This document shows positions 1-6,722 of a DNA stretch of 11,188 nucleotides, one piece after another. This DNA is from Firm-13 sp964579245. GTDB taxonomy: Bacteria; Bacillota; Clostridia; Saccharofermentanales; Saccharofermentanaceae. The position numbers and the translations under genes are program-made. The notes beneath the pieces were generated by a model. It was given only the letters and a program-made list of their open reading frames with translations. It was not told the origin of the DNA and did not search any database. The first letter of the stretch is position 1, and each line of letters starts with the position of its first letter. The stretch is taken from positions 1 to 11,188 of the forward strand of contig CAZOFY010000071.1 of NCBI GenBank assembly GCA_964579245.1. Reading direction: 5' to 3'.

Positions 1-3000
1 CTTCAATATGAAAACAAGAAGCTCTGCTCGATCAACGACGAAGAAGGAAATACGTTCCATTATTCGTATGATGAGTATAATCGCATTTCTTCAGTGAAGA
101 ATCCTCGTATGGTCAATTCTCTTATCAATACTTTTGATAAGAATGGTCGAGTTCTTGAACAACGCTTTCCTGACGGAGGAGTCGTTACACTTGATTATGA
201 CGATAATGAGAAGAAGATCACAATGACGGCGCAAAACGGCGGTCAGACCGAGTATTACCATGATGAGCGTTTTAGAAACACCATTATCAAGGATGCGAAT
301 GGCGCCGTCCGATATTTCTATAACGAGTTCAACCAGAGACTCAAGTATGTCGATCGGAAAGGGAATACAACAAAATATGCATACGATGAGAAAGGAAATA
401 TCATATGCATTACGAACCCTCTGAATCAGACGATTGAAACGGAATTTGACGAGAGGAACAAGCCGGTCAAGCTATCTTTGAGCGGACAGCTTCTCTACCA
501 GAACCAATATGATGATCGGGGTAATCTTCTGTCGAGAAGAAATGCACTTGGTAACGAGACAAGGCTTATCTATCATTCGAACGGCAGACCGGTAACGATT
601 CAGCAGGCTGACGATAGCGAGATCAATCTTCAATATGACAGATGCGGTAATATAACGAAGATCATCAATCCAACCGGTGCAGAATATCAATATGAGTATG
701 ACAATGTAGGCAATGTCTCGGCAACGATTGACGGTAACGGAAACAGGACTACTTATTCTTATAACAAACGCGGAAGCATTATTGCTGTTACCGATGCATT
801 CGGTCATGCTCGAGAGTATGACTATGACGCCAGTGGCAACGTAGTCTCTCTTAAGGATTTTGACGGGGAAAGAATAGCGACAGAATATAATGTCATCAAT
901 AAGCCGTCTAAGATAACAGACAAAAACGGCAATACTTTCTCATATGAATACGATAAAATGTGGAATCTTGTGTGTCAGACTGCACCGGATGGACAAAAGA
1001 CAAAATACATCCACGACGTTAACAATCGCTTAACGGAAGTCGTATATCCTGACGGTTCGTCATATCGTTATGAGTATGACGCAAATGGTAACAAGACGAA
1101 GCGGATCGCTCCGGACGGATCCGAAATGATATACGACTATGACGAGGTAAACCGGGTCAGAAGGATTACCGGTATCGATGGGATACAAGTCGAATACGAG
1201 TATAATATTTTTGGAAAGACATCGAAGAAGATCAATGGCGTCGGCAGAGTCAGGGAATACGTTTATAATCCTGCAGGGCAGAAAATCTTAGAGTTATCGA
1301 ATGGCAAGAAAACCGCTCAGTTCAAGTATAATTCACTTGGTAAACTAATCGAGAAAACAGATTTCGCCGGCAGAGTAACGAAGTATGAGTACATATCTGG
1401 AGGGATCCTGAGTCGAATCTTCTATCCCAATCAAACCAGTGTTGCGTACTCGTACGATGCGAACGGGAATATTGCATCGAAGGAAATGCAGGATGGACAC
1501 AGGATTCAATACGAGTATGATGCCCTGAATCGAGTCATGAAATCCGAATCGAATACAGGTGCTGTTGAGATATACACGTATACTCCACTTGGGCAAGTAG
1601 CCAGCGTAGAAGATTCGTATGGCAACATTACAAGATACACATATTCCCCTATGGGAGATCTGATTGTAGTAACAGATGCAAAAGGTAATACAAGCAGATA
1701 TGAATATGATGCACTGCATAAACTAACCGACATATATCAGATGGACGAGGATTATATCGAGTCTTCGTCGGAGAATAGCGATCACGTCCGGCATATGTCA
1801 TATCTTCGAGATAACATGGGCCGAGTCATCCGGACCAAGGATGCTCTGGGAAAAGAAGAAACAATGACGTATGACATCATGGGAAGAGTTGTCACAAAAA
1901 CAGATAAAGATGACATGGTTACCGAATTTCAATATAACAAATCCGGGAAGGTGTCTCAGATTACTTATGCGGATGGTAATGTCGTCAAGTGCACCTACAA
2001 CGCACTCAGACAACTGACGGCCATAGAAGACTGTCTCGGTATTACAAAATACGAAGCGGATCCATCCGGCCGGGAGAAGAGGGTTATCGATCATAACGGA
2101 AGTGTCATTACCTATTTATACGACGATTTCGGCAAGAGATCGAAAATGATCTACCCCGACGGTAAAGAGGTATCGTATGAGTACGATGAATTGTTACGCA
2201 TAAAGAAGCTGAGTAGTGATATCGGTGATATTCAATATCAATACGGCGACACCGGAAAACTGACATCAAAAGCATTCGGTCCAAATGTTCACGTAGATTA
2301 TGAATATAACAAAGTGGGTCGTCTGACACGAGTAACAAATTATGATGAGACCGGAATTTTAGATGATTTCGCGTATGAATATGATCTGAATGGTAACAAG
2401 ACCCAGATTACCAAGAATCGGAGAGACTTACCGGAGGACAGTGGAACGTTCCAATACACATACGATGCTCTGAATCGTTTGACCGGCTCCTATATGGACG
2501 GCGACCTTCTTAGAGAGTACGGCTACGACGCGTTTGGAAACAGAAGCTTCATGAGAGAAGATGACGGAACAACGGAGTATCAATACGACTTGGATAATAA
2601 GCTCATGTATGAGCAGTGCATGGACAATATGATTTCCTACGGGTATGACAATAGAGGTAATCTCTCAGAGATTATCGAAAATAATACTCTGCAAAAATCA
2701 TTCATCTATGGGGCAAATGGCAAACTGTCATCTGTCCAGACGGCAGACGGAAACGTGACAAAGTATATCTACGACGGATTTGGCAATAAAATCAAAGAAC
2801 AGGTGTTTACACCCTTGATCTCGTCCGATCCGGTAGAAGAGATTTCCTATGTGATTGAGCACAATAACTCCAATAAGAGAATTCTGCAGATTCTTGAGAA
2901 TGGCAATACAAAGGATTATTTTTGGGATCGACATCTGATAGGCGAGGTCAATTCGAAGACTAGCAGCATGTTTCTGCCTGATGAGTTGGGAAGCCTATTG

Positions 3001-4308
3001 CGAGAGATCAATACAGAAGGTAAGACCTCGGGAAGTGCCTCGTATGACGAATTCGGTCTTGCAACAAAGAATGGGAATATGAGTTCACAACCCTTCGGAT
3101 TTACGGGTTATTCATGGGATAAACATTCGGGAACTTATTATGCTCAGGCGCGTCAATATATGCCCGGAGCAGCAAGGTTTGCAGGAAAGGATATAGTAAA
3201 AGGAACAGTATTCTCACCGAGAACTTTAAATGAATATGTATACTGCTGGAATATGCCCCTAACTTATGTTGATAAAGACGGCAGATTCCCTTCAATCGAG
3301 ATTCCCGATATCGGGGAGCTGTGGGAAACCGGTTCGGAGTGGGTCTCCGACGTGGCAGAAGATGTTGGCGATTTTGTTGAGGATGCAGAGGATTGGGTTT
3401 CTGACCGAGCGGAAGATGTTGATGATTTTGTTGAGGATGCAGAGGAGTGGGTCTCTGACCGAGCAGAAGATGTTCAGTCAATTGCTGAAGATCCTTGGGG
3501 GGCATGGAATCAGGCAAATGATGTTGTAACAGATTTGGTAGTTGAAAATATAGACAATATAGCCCCTATTGTGAATGATGTTTTTGAGGTTGGCTTTGAT
3601 GTGTATTCTAGCATGCCGGAAGGCGCACAAGATATCGTAAGAAACGGATTTACTTGGGCCTTGCGTAATGGCCGAGATATCGCGGAATTTGATTTGTTTG
3701 GTCCATCAATAAGCGATTCATGGTATGAGTTCTGTACAAATCCTGAGAATAAATTCCTCGAGCAGTGGGACTTCCAATATGACGAAGAGGGAGGATTCTA
3801 CTATACGACTACGAATTGTTGGCAGCGTGCTTTTGGTTATAATGATTTTTATGACGCTGTATTCAATGGATTTACATCGATGGATGTTAACAAGTTTACA
3901 TTTACTTCTGGTAACGAAGACTATGCATTGTGGCTTTGGAAGGGAGACTATTACAATTTGGGAGCAGGGGCAGAGACCGGTATCTACGTTGGGGATGGAA
4001 GTCATATGGAATGCGCAACAGATACCAGTCTTCAGATGACATTATCTGTTTACGATGTCAACGGGGAATTAATACTGAATTATACTCCCGAGGAATATCA
4101 ATGGTGGATCACCGGATTTAATCCGGATCATCCGGATATGAATGCGAATGATCTATTGGTGGTAACGACAATAGATTTCAGTGAAGAACCGGATTTATGG
4201 GAAGCGTTTTTGGAACAATACGAGAAAAACATAGAAGATGATAAGGCATATTTAAACGAAGGATGGTGCATTGATGAAGATAAAAAGACAGCTACTTGCC
4301 GTTGGTAA
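1..4308 (+). CDS. RHS/YD-repeat polymorphic toxin with DUF4474-like C-terminal tip (5' end outside window)
   Basis: The frame is open from base 1, so the true start and any signal peptide lie upstream; GTG at 94 is not the start. The 1435 visible residues are mostly YD repeats of the form YxYDxxGN with intervening G-x-T/I turns, which in known RHS proteins build a hollow beta cocoon around the toxin. The RHS-associated core end is at about residues 1046-1095 (YYAQARQY, then PLTYVDKDG in the place of the usual NYVDPxG). An acidic 18-residue tandem repeat follows (1113-1166), then a polymorphic tip at about 1253-1435. I match the tip to DUF4474 from memory of motifs such as NCWQRAFGY and WLWKGDYYN; its biochemical activity is unknown. 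The tip holds five cysteines (1245, 1273, 1338, 1423, 1433), compatible with an exported, disulfide-bonded domain. The stop overlaps the first lipoprotein gene. The RHS call is secure; the toxin role is inferred from architecture. Confidence 0.93.
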   Translation, partial: LQYENKKLCSINDEEGNTFHYSYDEYNRISSVKNPRMVNSLINTFDKNGRVLEQRFPDGGVVTLDYDDNEKKITMTAQNGGQTEYYHDERFRNTIIKDANGAVRYFYNEFNQRLKYVDRKGNTTKYAYDEKGNIICITNPLNQTIETEFDERNKPVKLSLSGQLLYQNQYDDRGNLLSRRNALGNETRLIYHSNGRPVTIQQADDSEINLQYDRCGNITKIINPTGAEYQYEYDNVGNVSATIDGNGNRTTYSYNKRGSIIAVTDAFGHAREYDYDASGNVVSLKDFDGERIATEYNVINKPSKITDKNGNTFSYEYDKMWNLVCQTAPDGQKTKYIHDVNNRLTEVVYPDGSSYRYEYDANGNKTKRIAPDGSEMIYDYDEVNRVRRITGIDGIQVEYEYNIFGKTSKKINGVGRVREYVYNPAGQKILELSNGKKTAQFKYNSLGKLIEKTDFAGRVTKYEYISGGILSRIFYPNQTSVAYSYDANGNIASKEMQDGHRIQYEYDALNRVMKSESNTGAVEIYTYTPLGQVASVEDSYGNITRYTYSPMGDLIVVTDAKGNTSRYEYDALHKLTDIYQMDEDYIESSSENSDHVRHMSYLRDNMGRVIRTKDALGKEETMTYDIMGRVVTKTDKDDMVTEFQYNKSGKVSQITYADGNVVKCTYNALRQLTAIEDCLGITKYEADPSGREKRVIDHNGSVITYLYDDFGKRSKMIYPDGKEVSYEYDELLRIKKLSSDIGDIQYQYGDTGKLTSKAFGPNVHVDYEYNKVGRLTRVTNYDETGILDDFAYEYDLNGNKTQITKNRRDLPEDSGTFQYTYDALNRLTGSYMDGDLLREYGYDAFGNRSFMREDDGTTEYQYDLDNKLMYEQCMDNMISYGYDNRGNLSEIIENNTLQKSFIYGANGKLSSVQTADGNVTKYIYDGFGNKIKEQVFTPLISSDPVEEISYVIEHNNSNKRILQILENGNTKDYFWDRHLIGEVNSKTSSMFLPDELGSLLREINTEGKTSGSASYDEFGLATKNGNMSSQPFGFTGYSWDKHSGTYYAQARQYMPGAARFAGKDIVKGTVFSPRTLNEYVYCWNMPLTYVDKDGRFPSIEIPDIGELWETGSEWVSDVAEDVGDFVEDAEDWVSDRAEDVDDFVEDAEEWVSDRAEDVQSIAEDPWGAWNQANDVVTDLVVENIDNIAPIVNDVFEVGFDVYSSMPEGAQDIVRNGFTWALRNGRDIAEFDLFGPSISDSWYEFCTNPENKFLEQWDFQYDEEGGFYYTTTNCWQRAFGYNDFYDAVFNGFTSMDVNKFTFTSGNEDYALWLWKGDYYNLGAGAETGIYVGDGSHMECATDTSLQMTLSVYDVNGELILNYTPEEYQWWITGFNPDHPDMNANDLLVVTTIDFSEEPDLWEAFLEQYEKNIEDDKAYLNEGWCIDEDKKTATCRW
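3337..3498 (+). repeat. 54-base tandem repeat encoding acidic helical linker
   Basis: Two full in-frame copies (3337-3390 and 3391-3444) and a partial third (3445-3498, about 10 codons matching). Each encodes 18 residues of the pattern (E/D)WVSDxAEDVxDFVEDAE. The spacing of W, V, A, V, F, V and A suggests an amphipathic, strongly acidic helix. It lies between the RHS core end and the toxin tip, so it is probably a linker or pretoxin segment that varies in copy number. Confidence 0.85.
4259..4266 (+). promoter_or_regulatory. Ribosome binding site for lipoprotein 1, inside the toxin gene
   Basis: AAGGATGG lies 7 bases before ATG 4274 and fixes that codon as the start in preference to TTG 4271. 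The same bases encode E-G-W of the toxin tail, so toxin coding sequence doubles as the translation signal for the downstream gene. The identical site recurs at 5720-5727 and 6541-6548 for lipoproteins 3 and 4. The copy before lipoprotein 2 is degraded to AAGTATGG (4896-4903). Confidence 0.75.
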
Positions 4309-4440
4309 AAAAATCGGCATAACTATATTCTCGCTTTCAATCCTGTTCACATCAGGCTGCTTTAACATGTTTTCCAACCGTGGTCCTGCCAAATATCGGT
4401 ATAGCTCAGAATATGACATCCAGCAAGCTGTTATGAAAGC
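4259..4440 (+). repeat. Toxin-tail/lipoprotein junction repeat, copy 1
   Basis: This block spans the last 16 toxin codons plus the signal peptide and first mature residues of lipoprotein 1. It recurs almost unchanged at 5720-5901 and 6541-6722 (offsets 1461 and 2282), and in diverged form at 4896-5077. It differs from the later copies at a few scattered bases only, for example cgctTtca versus cgctAtca. Confidence 0.85.
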
Positions 4441-4885
4441 GGTAGTTTTAGCACTTGAAGAGAAGGATACACAAGCGTTGAAGAGTTTTTTCTCAGAAGA
4501 CGCTCTTTCGAAGATCGAGAATATCGACGAGAAGCTGGCAGAGTTCTCAGATTATATAGATGAAGAAGTTGAAAGTTTTGATTATACAGGTGGAGGTTCG
4601 AGAGAGTCTGCAGATTATGGCCATGTCGTCCATAGAATGTCTTGTGACTTTACGTTAGTAACGTCTAAAAATGAGTATTTAGTGGTTTTTGATTACTATA
4701 TCAGAGACGATGGAAACAGGTCTATTGAAGGCTTGTCAGCTATTGGTATATATACAGAAGATTTATTAAAGGCGGCGAAAGAAAAGGGCGTCTATATTGT
4801 ACGTATGAGTATTCCCGGCATATACGTTGTAGATGATGTAGATACTGATTGTAAGGATAAAATAGAAACCGAAAAGAATAATTAG
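4274..4885 (+). CDS. Lipoprotein 1, DUF5104-like, candidate immunity protein to the RHS tip
   Basis: Encodes 203 residues. A positively charged n-region (MKIKRQ), a hydrophobic stretch and the lipobox TSGC (Cys29) indicate a lipoprotein anchored on the outer face of the membrane. The mature part starts with KYRYSSEYD, followed by a helix with ALEEKDT, FFSEDALSKIENID, a GGGS turn, DYGHVVH, and a strand region with IRDDGNRSIEGL. This layout fits DUF5104 as I remember it; the family has no proven activity. The gene overlaps the toxin stop by 35 bases in another frame, the classic position for a cognate immunity gene and suggestive of translational coupling. A surface lipoprotein would suit a toxin acting at the envelope. 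Its body differs from copies 2 and 4 and is nearer to copy 3. Lipoprotein: strong; immunity: inferred. Confidence 0.85.
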   Translation: MKIKRQLLAVGKKIGITIFSLSILFTSGCFNMFSNRGPAKYRYSSEYDIQQAVMKAVVLALEEKDTQALKSFFSEDALSKIENIDEKLAEFSDYIDEEVESFDYTGGGSRESADYGHVVHRMSCDFTLVTSKNEYLVVFDYYIRDDGNRSIEGLSAIGIYTEDLLKAAKEKGVYIVRMSIPGIYVVDDVDTDCKDKIETEKNN

Positions 4886-4945
4886 GGTGCAAACAAAGTA
4901 TGGTGTATTGATGAAGACACACAGCAAGCTACTTGTCGTTGGTAA
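4886..4945 (+). pseudogene. Minimal relic of the RHS toxin tail before lipoprotein 2
   Basis: Directly after the stop of lipoprotein 1, the toxin frame reads G-A-N-K-V and then WCIDEDTQQATCRW and TAA. The intact toxin ends WCIDEDKKTATCRW. Only three residues differ, and the stop is at the same place relative to the downstream lipoprotein start. No start codon or ribosome site serves this frame, so it is a remnant and not a gene. It is kept at least partly because the same bases encode the n-region of lipoprotein 2. Confidence 0.75.
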
Positions 4946-5537
4946 AAGAATCGGCATAATTGTATTCTCTCTATCGATCCTGTTCACATCAGGATGCATC
5001 AACCTGTTTTCTGATCGTGACGCTGTCAGTAAATATCGGTATAGCTCGGAATATGATGTCGAGCAAGCTGTTATGGAGACTATAGTTCTTGCACTTGAAG
5101 AGAAGGACACGGAATCGTTGAAGATTTTATTCTCTGAGAAATCCTGTTCTGAAATCCAAGATATGGATAAGAAGCTGGAGGATTTTTCGCAATACGTTGA
5201 TGGGGAGATTGAAAGTTTTGAGAAAAATGGTGGAGGATCGGACAGATCGTCGGATTATGGCTATGTTGTTCATGACTTAAGTGCAAATTTTGATTTGTAT
5301 ACCTCAAATGGAAAATATATCGTTGGTTTTAGGTTCTTTATTCGGAATGATGGAGATAAGTCTGTTGAGGGCTTGACATCGATTATGATTATTACGGAAG
5401 AACTTGAAAATGAGGCGCTCGAATTAATGATACCCCAGTGTGACTTAAGTATACCTGACATCTATGTTTTCGATGAAATTATTACTGAATCAGACAGCTC
5501 TGAAGTAAGCACAACGGATGAAAAAACAGAAAAATAA
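4911..5537 (+). CDS. Lipoprotein 2, DUF5104-like, orphan candidate immunity protein
   Basis: Encodes 208 residues from ATG 4911, chosen by alignment with its three paralogues (MKTHSKLLVVGK against MKIKRQLLAVGK). An in-frame GTG at 4887 would add eight residues but lacks paralogue support. The ribosome site (AAGTATGG, 4896-4903) is weaker than in the other copies, so translation may rely on readthrough from lipoprotein 1, which ends 25 bases upstream. Lipobox TSGC places the lipidated Cys at 29. The body carries SEKSCSEIQDMDKKLEDF, GGGSDRSSDYGYVVHDLS and IRNDGDKSVEGL. The middle is almost the same as lipoprotein 4, while the C-terminus (DEIITESDSSEVSTTDEK) is its own. This is the most diverged signal-peptide region of the four. 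Probably an immunity gene whose toxin tip was lost apart from the preceding tail. Confidence 0.83.
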   Translation: MKTHSKLLVVGKRIGIIVFSLSILFTSGCINLFSDRDAVSKYRYSSEYDVEQAVMETIVLALEEKDTESLKILFSEKSCSEIQDMDKKLEDFSQYVDGEIESFEKNGGGSDRSSDYGYVVHDLSANFDLYTSNGKYIVGFRFFIRNDGDKSVEGLTSIMIITEELENEALELMIPQCDLSIPDIYVFDEIITESDSSEVSTTDEKTEK

Positions 5538-5544
5538 TTATTGA

Positions 5545-5769
5545 AATCTACAAGAATATCAATGGTGGATCACAGGATTTAATCCGGATCATCCGGATAT
5601 GAATGCGAATGATCTATTAGTGGTAACGACGATAGATTTCAGTAAAGATCCGGATTTATGGGATGCTTTTTGGAAGCAATATCAAAATAATACTGATTCG
5701 GGAAATGCTGATCTCAACAAAGGATGGTGCATTGATGAAGATAAAAAGACAGCTACTTGCCGTTGGTAA
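5545..5769 (+). pseudogene. Relic of an alternative RHS toxin tail, frame intact
   Basis: Continuous toxin-frame sequence equal to the last 72 codons of the intact toxin (4093-4308) with no indel: 5554-5769 has exactly the same length. It begins EYQWWITGFNP and ends WCIDEDKKTATCRW and TAA. By eye about 57 of 71 residues match. The first half is nearly identical in DNA, and most changes fall in the 30 residues before the final block (for example WDAFWKQYQNN versus WEAFLEQYEKN). A TGA at 5542-5544 closes the frame upstream, and there is no ribosome site, so it is probably not expressed. It overlaps lipoprotein 3 by 35 bases. Best read as the tip end of a displaced, variant toxin. Confidence 0.82.
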
Positions 5770-5901
5770 AAAAATCGGCATAACTATATTCTCGCTATCA
5801 ATCCTATTCACATCAGGCTGCTTTAACATGTTTTCCAACCGTGGCCCTGCCAAATATCGGTATAGCTCAGAATACGACATCCAGCAAGCTGTTATGGAAG
5901 C
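5720..5901 (+). repeat. Toxin-tail/lipoprotein junction repeat, copy 3
   Basis: Covers the end of the alternative tail relic and the 5' end of lipoprotein 3. By eye it differs from the copy at 6541-6722 at a single base before ttatggaa (aataCgac versus aataTgac), which points to recent duplication or gene conversion between copies 3 and 4. Confidence 0.85.
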
Positions 5902-6358
5902 GGTAGTTCTAGCACTCGAAGAGAAGGACACAGAATCGTTAAAGAGTTTTTTCTCAGAAGACGCTCTTTCAAAGATTGAAGACTTTGATGAAAAGTTAAA
6001 AGCGTTTTCTGAATACGTAGATGTGGAGATCGAAAGCTATAAACATATAGGTGGAGGTTCAGATGAATCGGAAGATTATGGATATGTTGTCCATGATATG
6101 AGTGATAGATATGAATTGTATACCTCAAATGGTACATATAGAGTTGGATTCAGATATGTTATTCGGAATGATGGGGATAGATCAGTTGAGGGTTTGACAT
6201 CGCTTCTAATTATCAAAAAGGATCTGTTTGATGAAGCGCTGGGAATAGAGATTCCGCTTTGCGATTTAAGTGTGCCGGACATTTACTATTTCTATGACTT
6301 GGAAGAGCAAAAGCAAGCGGCAGCAGAAAATGCATCTGACGAAACAACAGAGAAATAA
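5735..6358 (+). CDS. Lipoprotein 3, DUF5104-like, orphan candidate immunity protein
   Basis: Encodes 207 residues from ATG 5735, which follows AAGGATGG (5720-5727) and aligns with the paralogue starts; a longer in-frame ATG at 5663 lies in the toxin relic and is rejected. Signal peptide and lipobox TSGC with Cys29 are the same as in lipoprotein 1. The mature part resembles lipoprotein 1 in its first half (FFSEDALSKIED) but is distinct at EYVDVEIESYKHIGGGSDESEDYG. It ends with IPLCDLSVPDIYYFYDLEEQ and an alanine/glutamate-rich tail, shared with lipoprotein 4. It overlaps the variant toxin-tail relic, so it is probably the former partner of that lost tip. Export and membrane anchoring are well supported; specificity is inferred. 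Confidence 0.84.
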   Translation: MKIKRQLLAVGKKIGITIFSLSILFTSGCFNMFSNRGPAKYRYSSEYDIQQAVMEAVVLALEEKDTESLKSFFSEDALSKIEDFDEKLKAFSEYVDVEIESYKHIGGGSDESEDYGYVVHDMSDRYELYTSNGTYRVGFRYVIRNDGDRSVEGLTSLLIIKKDLFDEALGIEIPLCDLSVPDIYYFYDLEEQKQAAAENASDETTEK

Positions 6359-6362
6359 TAAT

Positions 6363-6590
6363 TGGTATCTACAAGAACATCAGTAGTGGGTCGCCAGTTT
6401 TATCCAGATTGTTCGGAGATGAGTGCGAACGATCTGTCGGTAGTAACGATAATAGATTTCGGTGGCAATGAGGATTTATGGAATGCGTTTTTTGGAACAA
6501 TACAAGAAAAACATACAATATGATAAGGCATATTTAAACGAAGGATGGTGCATTGATGAAGATAAAAAGACAGCTACTTGCCGTTGGTAA
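6363..6590 (+). pseudogene. Decayed relic of the RHS toxin tail before lipoprotein 4
   Basis: Alignable to the same last 72 toxin codons. It starts with the same lead-in as the previous relic (atctacaaga) and has three inactivating changes: TAG at 6384-6386 where the toxin has TGG; loss of one base near 6395-6400 (agttttatcc against ggatttaatcc); and gain of one T in the T-run near 6487-6492 (gcgttttttgg against gcgtttttgg). From about 6521 (gataaggcatatttaaacga) to the end it is almost identical to the intact toxin gene and back in its frame. The half that overlaps the lipoprotein start is preserved; the rest has drifted. Confidence 0.82.
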
Positions 6591-6722
6591 AAAAATCGGC
6601 ATAACTATATTCTCGCTATCAATCCTATTCACATCAGGCTGCTTTAACATGTTTTCCAACCGTGGCCCTGCCAAATATCGGTATAGCTCAGAATATGACA
6701 TCCAGCAAGCTGTTATGGAAAC
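6541..6722 (+). repeat. Toxin-tail/lipoprotein junction repeat, copy 4
   Basis: Same block as 4259-4440 and 5720-5901, carrying the AAGGATGG site, the toxin-tail codons and the lipoprotein signal peptide. The match to the intact toxin also extends about 20 bases further left than in copy 3 (gataaggcatatttaaacga). Confidence 0.85.

Noticed and set aside
94..96. GTG as start of the RHS gene
   Set aside because: The same frame is open with typical YD-repeat sequence back to base 1, so this is an internal valine codon of a gene cut by the window edge.
3101..3517. Opposite-strand open frame over the RHS linker, proline/histidine rich
   Set aside because: It mirrors the acidic repeat codons of the RHS gene on the other strand, has no ribosome site and no family character.
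4887..4889. GTG as start of lipoprotein 2
   Set aside because: It would place eight residues encoded by toxin-relic DNA before the signal peptide; the paralogues all start at the position equivalent to ATG 4911.
5663..5734. Longer N-terminus for lipoprotein 3
   Set aside because: The 24 extra codons lie within the toxin-tail relic read out of frame, lack a ribosome site and are absent from the paralogues.
4259..6722. CRISPR-like or IS-mediated repeat array
   Set aside because: The repeats are large coding blocks of about 180 bases with variable spacing; no short palindromic repeats, transposase or terminal inverted repeats are visible.
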